From Terriglobia bacterium (GTDB lineage Bacteria; Acidobacteriota; Terriglobia; Acidiferrales; UBA7541), in the NCBI GenBank assembly GCA_020072785.1, contig JAIQGG010000001.1:248001-312000 (forward strand): 64,000 nucleotides of DNA, written 5' to 3'. Below are positions 34,163 to 43,887 of the stretch, piece after piece (the first letter of the stretch is position 1; each line of letters starts with the position of its first letter). Position numbers and translations under genes: made by a program. Under the pieces are notes generated by a model. It saw only the letters and a list, made by a program, of their open reading frames with translations. It was not told the origin of the DNA and made no database searches.

Positions 34163-36295
34163 TCAGATGGGGCGGCGGAGGCCGAGTTTGCGCATGCGGG
34201 CCTGCAGGGTGGTGCGCTTGAGGCCGAGGAGGGCGGCGGCGCCGCTGGGTCCGGCGATGCGCCAGTGGGTAAAGCGGAGGGCGCGGAGGATGTGCTGGCG
34301 CTCGGCTTCTTCGAGGGTGGAGATGGCGGCATCGGCCGGAGCGCGGGAGGGGGCGAAGGAAAAAGCGTCGCCGAAGGCGGCGGCTGGAGCGGGCTTTAAC
34401 TCGGCCAGGGGGACGCGGAGCTCGTTGCCGGGGGAAAGGAGCACGGCGCGCTCGATGAGATTTTCGAGCTCGCGGATGTTGCCGGGCCAGGAGTAGCTGA
34501 CCAGGGCGTCCATGACTTCGGCGGGGACGTATTCGACTTTTTTATTGAGCTGGCGGCTATAGCGCTGGACGAAGTAGCGGACCAGGAGGGGCACGTCTTC
34601 GCGGCGCTCGCGCAGCGCGGGAACGTGAATGGGGAAGACGTTGAGGCGGTAGTAGAGGTCGCTGCGGAACTGTTTATCGGCGACGAGTTTGGCGAGGTCG
34701 CGGTTGGTGGCGGCGACGACGCGGGTGTCCACGCGAATGGTGCGCGGGCTGCCGAGACGCTCGAATTCCTGCTCCTGGAGGACGCGGAGGAGTTTGGGCT
34801 GCAGATCGAGGGGGATGTCGCCGACTTCGTCGAGGAACAGGGTGCCTTTGTCGGCGAGCTCGAAGCGGCCGATCTTCTGGGCGATGGCGCCGGTGAAGGC
34901 GCCGCGCTCGTGGCCGAAAAGCTCGGATTCGAGCAGGCCGGAAGGGATGGCGGCGCAGTTGACCTTGACGAAGGTGCGGGCGCGGCGCGCGCTGCGGTTG
35001 TGGATGGCGCGGGCGATGAGCTCCTTGCCGGTGCCGGTCTCGCCGAGGATGAGCACGGCGGTGGAGGCGGCGGCGACGAGCTCGACCTGGGCGAGGGTGC
35101 GCTTGATGGCGGCGCTTTCGCCGATGATCTCCTCGAAGTTGAACTCGCTGCGGATCTCTTCTTCGAGGTAGAGCTTTTCTTCGTTGAGCTTGTTCTTGAG
35201 GGCGTCAATCTCCTTGAAGGCCAGGGCGTTTTCGACGGCGATGGCCACTTGCCCGGCGACCTGGCGGAGGAGCTCGACGTCGGCCTCGGGAAAGGCGTCG
35301 GGGCGGCGGCTGGCGAGATTGAGGGTGCCGAAGGTGCGGCCGTGGGTGAAGAGCGGAACGCAGCAGATGGAGGTGACGCCTTCGCGGCGGAGGATGCCGA
35401 TGATTTCGCCGGGGAAGCGGTCGAGCTCGGGGCCGCGCAGAAGGCAGGGCTGGCCGGTGGAGAAGCAGCGGCCGGAGGGCGAGGCGTCGAGGGGCACGAT
35501 CATCTCCGGGCGGAGGAGTCCCTGGGCGGCGGGGAAATCGAGGGCGTGAATGCGAAGCAGGCCGCTGGCGGGATCGAAGAGGGCGAGGCTGGTGTAGTCG
35601 TGGTGGATGACGCGCTCGAGGGTGGTGACGATGCCGCGGAAAAGTTCCTGGAAGTCGCGGTGGGCGACGAGCAGGTTATTGACTTCGAGGAGCACCTGGA
35701 GGCGGTCGCGTTCGCGGGCGAGTTGCTGCTGGTAGGCCTGGGAGCTCTCGGAATTGAGGGCGTTGTCCACGGCGACGGCCACCTGGCTGGCGACGCGCTG
35801 CAGGAATTGCAGCTCGGCGTCGGTGATGCGCTGGGCGGCGCGGCGGCCGAAGCCCAGCGCGCCGATGCGGCGCTGGGCAGTGGTCAGGGGGAGCAGGGCC
35901 AGGGAGTGGACGCCCTCGGCTTGCAGGCGCTGCATGAACTCGGGGTAGCGCGCATCGAGGGCGGCGTCGGCGACGAGAAAGGGCTGCTGCATCTGCAAGA
36001 CCCAGCCCGCAGGATGGTTTTCGACGGGCGCCTCGGTGCCGGGTTCGTGATCGGTGGGCTGGCGCGCTTCGAGGACGTGCAGGCGCATGACGTTACGCGC
36101 GGGATCGTGGAGGACGAGGGCGAGGAAATCGAAGGAGACGACGGAATGGAGACGGCCGGAGAGATCGTGGAAGAGGGCTGGCAGATCGCGGTGCTGCGCG
36201 ACGGCTTCGCTGACTTCCAGCAGGGCTTCGAGCTGGCGCCGGGACTGCTCGGGCGGCGCGGCCGCGTTGGGGGAGGAAGGAACGGGATCGGCCAT
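34163..36295 (-). CDS. Sigma-54-dependent activator with tandem GAF domains (FhlA-like)
   Basis: A 710-residue enhancer-binding protein. Two GAF sensor domains (about 20-180 and 205-365) precede the AAA+ domain, with Walker A GETGTGKE, the sigma-54 contact loop GAFTGA, Walker B FLDEVGDIPL and the R-finger region. A Fis-type helix-turn-helix is at the end (AALLGLKRTTLQARMRKLGL). It would activate sigma-54 promoters in response to a small molecule or redox signal. It lies back-to-back with the cytochrome cluster, 590 bases away, but no -24/-12 element was found there. A GTG at 36322 is an alternative start. Confidence 0.92.
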   Translation of the reverse strand: MADPVPSSPNAAAPPEQSRRQLEALLEVSEAVAQHRDLPALFHDLSGRLHSVVSFDFLALVLHDPARNVMRLHVLEARQPTDHEPGTEAPVENHPAGWVLQMQQPFLVADAALDARYPEFMQRLQAEGVHSLALLPLTTAQRRIGALGFGRRAAQRITDAELQFLQRVASQVAVAVDNALNSESSQAYQQQLARERDRLQVLLEVNNLLVAHRDFQELFRGIVTTLERVIHHDYTSLALFDPASGLLRIHALDFPAAQGLLRPEMIVPLDASPSGRCFSTGQPCLLRGPELDRFPGEIIGILRREGVTSICCVPLFTHGRTFGTLNLASRRPDAFPEADVELLRQVAGQVAIAVENALAFKEIDALKNKLNEEKLYLEEEIRSEFNFEEIIGESAAIKRTLAQVELVAAASTAVLILGETGTGKELIARAIHNRSARRARTFVKVNCAAIPSGLLESELFGHERGAFTGAIAQKIGRFELADKGTLFLDEVGDIPLDLQPKLLRVLQEQEFERLGSPRTIRVDTRVVAATNRDLAKLVADKQFRSDLYYRLNVFPIHVPALRERREDVPLLVRYFVQRYSRQLNKKVEYVPAEVMDALVSYSWPGNIRELENLIERAVLLSPGNELRVPLAELKPAPAAAFGDAFSFAPSRAPADAAISTLEEAERQHILRALRFTHWRIAGPSGAAALLGLKRTTLQARMRKLGLRRPI

Positions 36296-36425
36296 GAGAG
36301 GCAGGATAGCACCGCGTTCCACGAGGCCTCAACCGTGAGGCGGGCAAGATCGTTGGTGGAGCCGTCGTAGTAGCGGTTGGATGTTTGGCTGCGCAGGATG
36401 TAGAGGGAAGCCACGGCGGTGTAGA

Positions 36426-36502
36426 TGGTAGGCCCGTGGGGGCTCGAACCCCAGACCTCCACCGTGTCAAGGTGGCGCTCTAACCAACTGAGCTACGGGC
36501 CT
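36426..36502 (-). tRNA. tRNA-Val (GAC anticodon)
   Basis: A 77-base cloverleaf including an encoded CCA. The acceptor pairs AGGCCCG with CGGGCCT. The D arm is GCTCAGTTGGTTAGAGC, the anticodon stem is CCACC/GGTGG around loop TTGACAC (anticodon GAC, Val), and the T arm is TGGGGTTCGAGCCCCCA. No copy of its 3' end was seen elsewhere in the window, so there is no sign of an attachment site. Confidence 0.95.
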
Positions 36503-36886
36503 AAATCCCACTCAGTTTAACACGAGTGAGATAGTGTTACGGAATAGGAAGGATTGGAACCTAGACCCGGGCGACCGGGCCGGCAAGCTGCGGGGAGGCA
36601 ATTGAAAGAGGCAAGAGCTGGGGCGGGGGAAAACGGACCAGGCTTGTCCAACTTGTTGCAAGAGTTAACAGTGCGGGCGTTTTTTTATTTGACGCGAACA
36701 TGTGAACGTGGTATTTCATAGTTGCCCTTCTAGCAGCCTGTTCGCGAGTGAGTTTTTCGCGATGGGAGCACTTGTGAGGAACGATCTCTCGCAAGCCGGG
36801 TTTCCCGTCTCATTCCGAACACCCCCGACAATTTGGACAACTCTTTTCTATTTGTGCGGCCTGCGGACCGCCAAAGGAGTTCCACG
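36503..36886 (+). promoter_or_regulatory. Upstream region of the cytochrome cluster, with a candidate promoter
   Basis: 384 bases between tRNA-Val and the decaheme cytochrome gene, AT-richer than the genes. TTGACG (36689-36694) and TATTTC (36712-36717) are 17 bp apart and could form a sigma-70 promoter, leaving a 160-base leader. A ribosome binding site AAAGGAG precedes the ATG. A search by eye for GG-N10-GC sigma-54 elements found none. Confidence 0.4.
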
Positions 36887-37900
36887 ATGCACTCGAAAGT
36901 ACGTTTACTCATCGTTCTGCCACTGCTCCTCGCTTGCGCCGGGATGCTGGCTTATGCCACGGCCGGCGCGGGGCAGACTGCCAACCATGAGGCCGGACCT
37001 GGGGCCGCACAGGACCAGGCGCAAGCCGCAGCGCCCTCGGGGGCGGACGGAGATTATGTAGGAAGCGACACCTGTATAACATGCCATCAAGATCAAGAGC
37101 GCCGCTTTAAGAACACCATCATGGGCAAGGTGATGGCCAATCCCCGGACGCCCCTGGAGGCCCGCGGTTGCGAAGCGTGTCACGGGCCGGGGAAAGCCCA
37201 CGTGGAAGCCGGCGGCGGCAAGGAAACCATACCGCTGCGCTTCGGCAGGGATTCCAAGAACACGGTCGCGGAGCAAAACGCCGCCTGTCTGGAGTGCCAT
37301 TCGCGCGGCGGGCGGCTGTTCTGGAGAGGCAGCCCGCACGAATCGCGCGGCATGGCCTGCGTGGACTGCCACCAGGTGAAGCAGGAGCTGCATGTCGCGT
37401 TGTCTACCGAAGGCCGCTACAACGCTCCACTGTCGGAGAACCGGGGCGTAAAGAAGTCGCAGCCGGAGTTGTGCCTGCAATGCCACCAGATGCGGCGCGC
37501 ACAGCTGCAACGCTCCTCGCATATGCCCTACCGCGAAGGCAAGGTGACCTGCACCAGCTGCCATAATCCGCACGGCTCGCCGAATCCCAAGCAACTTCTG
37601 CAGAGCACGACCAACGAGAATTGCCTGAGCTGCCACACGGAGCGGCGCGGCCCCTTCCTGTGGGAGCACCCGCCGGTAATGGAGAACTGCGCCAACTGTC
37701 ATGAGCCGCACGGCACCAGCAACCCGGAGTTGCTGAAGGTGCGCATGCCGCGCCTCTGCGATTCCTGCCACGTGGCCACGCGTCACCCCACGCAAGCGCA
37801 GCCCCTGGGTTCGATCAAGAATTTCAACCGCGGCTGCACTAACTGCCATTCCGCCATCCACGGGTCGAATCACCCGTCGGGCGACAAGTTCCTACGCTAG
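36887..37900 (+). CDS. DmsE/MtrA/PioA-family decaheme cytochrome c
   Basis: A 337-residue exported protein (signal LIVLPLLLACAGMLAYATAGAG) with exactly ten CxxCH motifs between about residues 63 and 320: CITCH, CEACH, CLECH, CVDCH, CLQCH, CTSCH, CLSCH, CANCH, CDSCH and CTNCH. The YVGSDTCITCHQDQ opening and paired ...CHNPHG/CHEPHG spacing match MtrA-like proteins. These sit inside an MtrB barrel and carry electrons across the outer membrane. The barrel gene follows 17 bases downstream. The ATG at 36887 is preferred because of its ribosome binding site. Confidence 0.93.
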   Translation: MHSKVRLLIVLPLLLACAGMLAYATAGAGQTANHEAGPGAAQDQAQAAAPSGADGDYVGSDTCITCHQDQERRFKNTIMGKVMANPRTPLEARGCEACHGPGKAHVEAGGGKETIPLRFGRDSKNTVAEQNAACLECHSRGGRLFWRGSPHESRGMACVDCHQVKQELHVALSTEGRYNAPLSENRGVKKSQPELCLQCHQMRRAQLQRSSHMPYREGKVTCTSCHNPHGSPNPKQLLQSTTNENCLSCHTERRGPFLWEHPPVMENCANCHEPHGTSNPELLKVRMPRLCDSCHVATRHPTQAQPLGSIKNFNRGCTNCHSAIHGSNHPSGDKFLR

Positions 37901-37917
37901 GAAGGGAGAGCGCGAAA

Positions 37918-40563
37918 ATGAGAAAATTCACGCCGTTTGCAGTGTTGGCAGCCTGGGCGCTCCTGTTGTTCCCGGCGGGCGTCCTCGGCCAGGAGCAGAC
38001 CACCGAACATGGGAGCGTCGATTTCGGGGTCCGGTACTCCTGGGGTGACGTCTATGGCCGGCCGGATCTCGCCCTCGATCCATGCCCGGCCTGCAGCCCG
38101 AGCGACCCTCTCTATTCCGGCCAGGGGCACGGTAGCCCGTTCGAACCGGCCTTGAAATCCTCGAAATATGGCGAGTACCGCGATTTGCGGGACGGTCTCT
38201 ATATCCGCCGCTTCGACGTCAAGTTCGAAAACGTGCGGGGCACGAAGAATTACGTGGCCCTGCAATCGCAAAAGTCGTTTTACCGGGACCAGAGTTACCT
38301 GGCGACCTTCGGGCGGTACGGCAAGTTCAAGATCCAGTTCCGTTACGATGAGATCCCGCATACCTACAGCAACACCACGCGCACCCTGTTCACCGAAACC
38401 GCGCCGGGTGTGTGGAGCTTCCCAACGCTGATCCGGCAAACGCTGCAGGCCACCACCAGCGGCAATCTCCCCTCGGTGATCAACACCCAGGTGGTGCCGC
38501 AGTTCAACTTCATCACGCCGTCCATTATCCGCAAGGCGGGAACCGCGCTGCTTTCCTACAATCTGAATGCGAACTGGGACCTGAATATCCTCTTCCGGCG
38601 GGAAAGCGAAAAGGGCACGCGGCCCATCGGGCTGATCATGAACTCCAGCCCCAGCGCCAGCGCCACCGGGGGTTATGGCGTCGAGCTCCCGGAACCCATC
38701 AACTACTTCTTCAACACGCTGCGCATGGGCACCGAATACGGCAAGCGAAGCTGGGCCGTGCAGGCCGCCTACATGGGGTCTTTCTTCCAAAACAACACCA
38801 GCACACTGACATGGGACAATCCGTTCCGGCTCACCGGCGAGAGTGCGGGCAATCCGCTCACCGGGCGCATGGACTTGTACCCCGATAACCATGCGAATTA
38901 CCTGATGTTTGCCGGGGGGACCGATCTGGGCAAATACCTGCATCTGACGGGCAGCCTGAGTCCCGGCTGGCTGCGGCAGAACGACTTTTTCCTGCCGTAC
39001 AGCACCAACACGGCGCTAACATGCGGCGACGCACCACAGCCCTGCACCTCGCTCGCTGCTCTGCCCGTGCCGAGTCTCGAGGGGAGCAAGCAGACCCTGG
39101 CCATGAATTACACCCTGACAACCACGGCCTGGAAGAACTTCGAGTTGAAGGCGGCCTACCGGCACTACGATTACAACAACAACACTCCGGTGCATGCCTT
39201 CACGCCCGCGCAGGGAGATGCCACGCAGACGGCGCGGGACCCAATCACGAACTTTCCCTTAACCGAAACGGAAAACACTCCGTTCGGCTACAACCGGAAG
39301 AACCTGGACGTGAGCGGCAACTGGTTCTTCACCAAGCTGAGTTCCTTCAAGATCGGTTACGAGACGGAATGGCTGGACCGCGTGCACCGCGACGTGGGAC
39401 ATACCCTGGAGAACACGTTCGTCACGGCCCTGGACCTGAGCCCCAACAAGGACCTGCTCTTCCGGCTTTCCTACCGGCACGCCAATCGCAAACCGGATTT
39501 TTACCTGGATGACGTGTCCGAAGAAATCTCGGGAGGCATTCCGGTGGACAGTCCCTACGCCCGGCGGTTCGACGAAGCAGCCAGAATGCGGAACAGCGCC
39601 GATGGCCTGCTGCAGTACAGTCCGCTGGACAAGCTGACGCTGTCGGCCTTTGGGGGCACGCTGCAGGACGATTACAACCGGTCCGGCGGCGTCAACAGCG
39701 CCACGCCACTGAACTTCCTCACGGGCGCGGCGGCCACCACCAGTCCTTATTACCTCTACGGAGTGCTGAAGGACATCTCCTACAACTATGGCTTCAATGC
39801 GGATTACGCCATAACGCCGGACGTGACCCTGTTTGCCGAGTACTCGCGCGAGAGTTACCACAAGCGGATGATTACCCGCTATCGCGCTCCGGAACAAGGC
39901 GCAACGGGGGCCTCGAACGGCTGCGGCCCGGACACCGCGCTGACGGCCAACCGCGGCGCGTGCGACACCGCCAACAACGACTGGGAAAGCACATCCCGCG
40001 AACGAGTGGACATCTGGTCCGCGGGTGTTGACACCTATGTGGGCAAGAAGGCCTATATCACCGCCTACTACTCCCTGTCGGCGGCGCGAGGCAATGTCTT
40101 CTCGAGCTTTCTAGGCGACCCCATCAACCATCCCAACCTGCCGCTCGCCAATGATCCGGACCGGTTTATGCTGGTGGGCACGAACTCCGCCACGCCCTAC
40201 CCGGAGACGGTCAACCGCAACCACGAAGTTGTGGTTATCTTAAAGTACAAGCTGACGAAAAACTTGCTGCCGAAAATCGAGTACCGCTACCAGCAATGGG
40301 ATAACAAGGACTACCAGACTTCGCCCATGACGCAATACATGGGCTGCGTGAGCGCGGCGGGCCCGCCCCCAGGAAGCGTGGTTGGCTGTACCACTCCGCT
40401 TCTCACCAGCGCCACGTCGGCAACCCCGGTGGGCGTCGTCAGCCCCTTCTATCCCGGCTTCGTGGTGGGCGATAACTCGTCAGCGCGGTTCCTGTTCCTG
40501 GGTGTGGATCAACCCTCGTACCGGGCCCATTACCTGACCGCCACGCTGGAGTATCATTTCTAG
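37918..40563 (+). CDS. MtrB/PioB-family outer-membrane beta-barrel
   Basis: An 881-residue barrel with a signal peptide (VLAAWALLLFPAGVLGQ) and many amphipathic, aromatic-rich beta strands. The C-terminus is TATLEYHF, ending in Phe as outer-membrane proteins do. Near the mature N-terminus lies a CxxC (DPCPACSPSDP, about residues 56-59), a feature known from MtrB where it is needed for stability in Shewanella. It directly follows the decaheme cytochrome gene. Together they should form a conduit for electrons across the outer membrane. The barrel is larger than Shewanella MtrB (about 697 residues). Confidence 0.9.
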   Translation: MRKFTPFAVLAAWALLLFPAGVLGQEQTTEHGSVDFGVRYSWGDVYGRPDLALDPCPACSPSDPLYSGQGHGSPFEPALKSSKYGEYRDLRDGLYIRRFDVKFENVRGTKNYVALQSQKSFYRDQSYLATFGRYGKFKIQFRYDEIPHTYSNTTRTLFTETAPGVWSFPTLIRQTLQATTSGNLPSVINTQVVPQFNFITPSIIRKAGTALLSYNLNANWDLNILFRRESEKGTRPIGLIMNSSPSASATGGYGVELPEPINYFFNTLRMGTEYGKRSWAVQAAYMGSFFQNNTSTLTWDNPFRLTGESAGNPLTGRMDLYPDNHANYLMFAGGTDLGKYLHLTGSLSPGWLRQNDFFLPYSTNTALTCGDAPQPCTSLAALPVPSLEGSKQTLAMNYTLTTTAWKNFELKAAYRHYDYNNNTPVHAFTPAQGDATQTARDPITNFPLTETENTPFGYNRKNLDVSGNWFFTKLSSFKIGYETEWLDRVHRDVGHTLENTFVTALDLSPNKDLLFRLSYRHANRKPDFYLDDVSEEISGGIPVDSPYARRFDEAARMRNSADGLLQYSPLDKLTLSAFGGTLQDDYNRSGGVNSATPLNFLTGAAATTSPYYLYGVLKDISYNYGFNADYAITPDVTLFAEYSRESYHKRMITRYRAPEQGATGASNGCGPDTALTANRGACDTANNDWESTSRERVDIWSAGVDTYVGKKAYITAYYSLSAARGNVFSSFLGDPINHPNLPLANDPDRFMLVGTNSATPYPETVNRNHEVVVILKYKLTKNLLPKIEYRYQQWDNKDYQTSPMTQYMGCVSAAGPPPGSVVGCTTPLLTSATSATPVGVVSPFYPGFVVGDNSSARFLFLGVDQPSYRAHYLTATLEYHF

Positions 40564-40576
40564 GAGTCTTGCAATC

Positions 40577-40606
40577 CTGGGGACGGGTGGAATAGCCTGT
40601 CCCCAG
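40577..40606 (+). terminator. Hairpin after the outer-membrane barrel gene
   Basis: CTGGGGACGGG and CCTGTCCCCAG form an 11-bp stem with one G-T pair and an 8-base loop, followed by CTTTATCCTT. It may cause partial termination, giving more decaheme/barrel mRNA than downstream message. Confidence 0.55.
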
Positions 40607-40631
40607 CTTTATCCTTCAGGAGGAAAACAGA

Positions 40632-40970
40632 ATGAACTCAGCACGGAGCAGGAGAGTGGCGGTCGGGGCGATAAGCCTGGTTATGCTTGCGTTGCCGATC
40701 ACTTCCATCGCCGCCGACGAAGGCGCTGATCTGTTCAAGGGCAAGTGCGCGATGTGCCATGGCCAGGACGCCAGCGGCAAGACGGCCATGGGCGAGAAGA
40801 TGAAGATCCGCGACCTGCGCTCGGCGGAGGTACAGAAGCAGACGGACGCCGAACTGGAAGGCATCATCAGCAAGGGCAAGGAAAAGATGCCGGCGTACGG
40901 CAGCAAACTGAGCAAGGAGCAGATCAGCAGGCTGGTAGGCTTCCTCCGCGAAGCGGGCAAGAAAAAGTAA
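40632..40970 (+). CDS. Periplasmic monoheme cytochrome c
   Basis: A 112-residue class I cytochrome c (signal peptide to about residue 28). Its single haem site CAMCH is at residues 39-43, and a likely axial Met is in KMPAYGSKL near residue 86. An AGGAGG ribosome binding site lies just upstream. It resembles the protein at 43888 in size and both motifs, so the cluster carries two related soluble shuttles. Likely role: carrying electrons between inner-membrane complexes and the decaheme conduit. Confidence 0.88.
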   Translation: MNSARSRRVAVGAISLVMLALPITSIAADEGADLFKGKCAMCHGQDASGKTAMGEKMKIRDLRSAEVQKQTDAELEGIISKGKEKMPAYGSKLSKEQISRLVGFLREAGKKK

Positions 40971-41009
40971 ATCTCTGGCAGCCATTCGCCAGCAAAGAGC
41001 AGAGCCATA

Positions 41010-41471
41010 ATGGAGACTCGGGAACCGCTTCAGGTTCAACCAGCACGCCGCCGTGTCGTGGAAATCTTACTGGGCGGCGGGCTGATGGCTTCGATCGTAT
41101 CGTTTCTCTATCCCGTGCTGCGCTACCTGGTGCCGCCGCCCGTGCCGGATCTGGGCGGGGACGAGGTGGTGGCCGGCAAAGTGGGTGATCTGAAGGCCAA
41201 CAGTTCGAAGATCTTCCGCTTCGGGAACCGTCCAGCGCTGCTGCTGCTAACCGCGGAGGGCGAGTACCGCGCGCTCTCCGCTACCTGCACGCACCTGAGC
41301 TGCACGGTGCAGTACCGCAGCGACCTGCACGAAATCTGGTGCGCCTGCCACAACGGCATGTACGACCTGAACGGGCGGAACATCTCGGGGCCGCCGCCGC
41401 GGCCGCTGGAGACCTATCAAGTGCACGTACGCGGCGATGAAGTGGTGGTCAGCCGCAAGCGGGGGGCCTGA
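41010..41471 (+). CDS. Rieske iron-sulfur protein
   Basis: A 153-residue subunit of a quinol-cytochrome c reductase. An N-terminal anchor helix (about 17-40, [21 protein letters not shown]) precedes the Rieske fold with box I CTHLSC (residues 93-98) and box II CACHNG (111-116). The [2Fe-2S] ligands are Cys93, His95, Cys111 and His114, and the disulfide is Cys98-Cys113. The cytochrome b gene starts one base after its stop. Confidence 0.93.
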   Translation: METREPLQVQPARRRVVEILLGGGLMASIVSFLYPVLRYLVPPPVPDLGGDEVVAGKVGDLKANSSKIFRFGNRPALLLLTAEGEYRALSATCTHLSCTVQYRSDLHEIWCACHNGMYDLNGRNISGPPPRPLETYQVHVRGDEVVVSRKRGA

Positions 41472-41472
41472 G

Positions 41473-42558
41473 GTGAAGCTGCTGAAGCACGTGCACAGCT
41501 GGCTGGACGAGCGCTTCGACTGGGCGGAACTGACCGCGCCGCTGCGGAAGAAGTCGGTGCCGGTGCACGGGCTTTCCTACTGGTATTTCCTGGGCGGGAT
41601 CACGCTGTTTCTATTCGGGGTGCAGATCTGCACGGGAATCCTGCTGCTGCTGTACTACCGGCCGAGCGCCAACGAAGCGTTCGAAAGCGTGCAGTACATC
41701 ATGACCCGGGTGCAGTTCGGCTGGCTGGTGCGCTCGATCCATTCCTGGGCGGCGAATCTGATGATCTTCACGGCGTTCGCGCACATGTTCAGCGTGCTGT
41801 TCCTGCGCGCCTACCGCAAGCCGCGGGAGCTGACCTGGGTCACGGGGATGATCCTGCTGTTCCTGGCCATGGGCTTCGGGTTCAGCGGCTACCTGCTGCC
41901 GTGGAACACGCTGGCGTTTTTCGCGACGAAAGTGGGCACGGACATCGCCGGGCAGCTGCCGGTGGTGGGCAAGTGGGTGATGATCTTCCTGCGCGGCGGG
42001 GAAGAGGTGACCGGGGCGACGCTGACGCGTTTCTTCGGCTTCCACGTGGCGGTGCTGCCGGGAATCACCACGGTGCTGGTGCTGGTGCACGTGCTGCTGG
42101 TGCAGAAGTTCGGGATCAGCGTGCCGCCAGGGGTGGAAGCGCGCTGGAAGGCCGCGCCGGAGCAGGCGCGGGAGATGAAATTTTTCCCCAGCTTTTTCCT
42201 GCGCGAGCTGATGGCCTGGTATATCGCGCTGGCCGTGCTGGGGGCGCTGGCGGCGTGGGCCCCGTGGGGATTGGGCACGAAGGCGGATCCCTTCGCGCCG
42301 GCGCCCGTGGGCATCAAGCCGGAGTGGTATTTCCTGTTCATGTTCCAGTCGTTGAAGCTGATTCCGGCGAAGGTGTGGCTGGTGGACGGGGAGTTGCTGG
42401 GGATTCTGGTGTTTGGCGCCGCCGGGATGCTCTGGGTGCTGCTGCCGTTCTTCGACGGATGCAAGAACGGGCGCGGGCGGCGGATGATTATGGGAGCAGG
42501 CGTGTTTGCGCTGGGGTTCATCGTGGCGATGACCATTTATGGCTATGTGGCGAAATAA
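41473..42558 (+). CDS. Cytochrome b of a bc-type complex
   Basis: A 361-residue integral membrane protein, GTG start one base after the Rieske stop. It has about eight helices. The haem-ligating His pairs lie in [21 protein letters not shown] and [22 protein letters not shown]. The quinol-oxidation motif is [14 protein letters not shown]. It is a full-length b (b6 plus subunit IV joined), as in many menaquinol reductases. It overlaps the nine-heme cytochrome gene by 20 bases, which argues that the latter is the complex's cytochrome c subunit. Confidence 0.93.
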   Translation: MKLLKHVHSWLDERFDWAELTAPLRKKSVPVHGLSYWYFLGGITLFLFGVQICTGILLLLYYRPSANEAFESVQYIMTRVQFGWLVRSIHSWAANLMIFTAFAHMFSVLFLRAYRKPRELTWVTGMILLFLAMGFGFSGYLLPWNTLAFFATKVGTDIAGQLPVVGKWVMIFLRGGEEVTGATLTRFFGFHVAVLPGITTVLVLVHVLLVQKFGISVPPGVEARWKAAPEQAREMKFFPSFFLRELMAWYIALAVLGALAAWAPWGLGTKADPFAPAPVGIKPEWYFLFMFQSLKLIPAKVWLVDGELLGILVFGAAGMLWVLLPFFDGCKNGRGRRMIMGAGVFALGFIVAMTIYGYVAK

Positions 42559-43801
42559 GCGGCTGTACCAGGTGCTATGGCTGTTGCTGGGGACGGGATG
42601 GCTCGCGGGGGCGGCCTCCGCGCAGACGACGAACACCTGCGCGGACTGCCACGGGGCGCTGGATCCGCCGCTGCAGGTGACCGCGGAACAGTTCGCCGCG
42701 GACATCCATGCGCAGAAGGGGCTGACGTGCGCGAGCTGCCACGGCGGCGATCCCAGCAAGGCGGACATGGACGCCATGAGCAAGGCGGCGGGGTTCCGCG
42801 GCAAGGTGGAGCGGAAACAGATTCCGGAGCTGTGCGGGCGCTGCCACTCCGATGGCGCGTACATGCGCCAGTACAACCCCTCGCTGCGCACCGACCAGTT
42901 GAGCCAGTACAAGACCAGCGTGCACGGCAAGCGGCTGGCGATGGGCGACACCAAGGTGGCGGTGTGCACCGATTGCCACGGCGTGCACGGGCTGCGTCCG
43001 GCCAGCGACACGCGCTCCAAGGTGCACCCGCTGAATGTGGCGGAGACGTGCGCGCGCTGCCACGCCGACGCCGCGTACATGAAGAGCTACGCGATTCCCA
43101 CCGACCAGTTCGCGAAGTACAAGGGCAGCGTGCACTACGAGGCGATGACCGTGCGCGGGGACCTGAGCGCGCCGACGTGCACGACGTGCCATGGCAATCA
43201 TGGCGCCGCGCCGCCGGGGGTGGGCACGGTGCAGAACGTCTGCTCGAACTGCCACGTTTTCCAGTCGCAACTGTACGAAAAAAGCTCGCACCGAGCGGCC
43301 TTTCAGAAAGCCGGGCTGCCGGGGTGCGTGGTGTGTCACGGCAAGCACGACATCAGCCAGCCCTCGGACGCGAAGCTTGGCGGGGGCCCGGAAGCCGTGT
43401 GCATGCAGTGCCACAAAGCCGGGGATGTCTGCGATCAGGCGCGGGTAGAAATCCTGGGCAGCCTGACGCGTCTGGACGGAGCCATCAAGAACGCCGACCA
43501 GGTTCTCGCGGACGCTGAAGCTTCGGGCATGGAGGTCAGCCAGGCCCGGCTGGAACAGGATCAGGCCCGGGATGCGCTGACCAAGGCGCGGGTTTCGATC
43601 CATCGTTTCCGGGTGGAGCCGGTGGAGCAGGATGTGCAAGCGGGGCTGAAAATCGCGGCCAAGAACCTGCAAGCGGGGAAGGACGCGCTGCGCGAGCGCG
43701 GCTACCGGCGCATGGGGCTGGGCTTCGCGCTGTTGAGCATCCTCGTGGTGCTCGTGGGGCTGCGCCTGTACATCGGGAAGATCGAACAGAAGGCGCGCTA
43801 A
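42539..43801 (+). CDS. Nine-heme membrane-anchored cytochrome c
   Basis: A 420-residue exported protein (signal [20 protein letters not shown]) with nine CxxCH motifs from about residue 34 to 300: CADCH, CASCH, CGRCH, CTDCH, CARCH, CTTCH, CSNCH, CVVCH and CMQCH. A helical coiled-coil-like region follows (about 300-385), then a C-terminal membrane anchor (about 394-412, [20 protein letters not shown]). Overlap with cytochrome b and the order Rieske-b-multihaem c suggest it replaces cytochrome c1. The second ATG at 42545 is an alternative start. Confidence 0.9.
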   Translation: MAMWRNKRLYQVLWLLLGTGWLAGAASAQTTNTCADCHGALDPPLQVTAEQFAADIHAQKGLTCASCHGGDPSKADMDAMSKAAGFRGKVERKQIPELCGRCHSDGAYMRQYNPSLRTDQLSQYKTSVHGKRLAMGDTKVAVCTDCHGVHGLRPASDTRSKVHPLNVAETCARCHADAAYMKSYAIPTDQFAKYKGSVHYEAMTVRGDLSAPTCTTCHGNHGAAPPGVGTVQNVCSNCHVFQSQLYEKSSHRAAFQKAGLPGCVVCHGKHDISQPSDAKLGGGPEAVCMQCHKAGDVCDQARVEILGSLTRLDGAIKNADQVLADAEASGMEVSQARLEQDQARDALTKARVSIHRFRVEPVEQDVQAGLKIAAKNLQAGKDALRERGYRRMGLGFALLSILVVLVGLRLYIGKIEQKAR

Positions 43802-43887
43802 GTCCGCGGAGAATGCGCCGCGGCAAGCGCGGGAGTTCCGGGAGGCGTGCAGGTGCGCCACCCCAGGAAGTGCGAAGGGAGAAGATC

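Noticed and set aside
34625-36370. A 581-residue Glu/Gly/Ala-rich plus-strand frame
   Set aside because: It is antisense to the sigma-54 activator, whose motifs are intact, and its composition is an artefact of codon bias.
36426-36502. tRNA-Val as an attachment site for an integrated element
   Set aside because: No direct repeat of its 3' end and no integrase were seen in the window.
36503-36886. Sigma-54 promoter for the cytochrome operon
   Set aside because: No GG-N10-GC pair with surrounding consensus was found; the nearest candidates have the wrong spacing.
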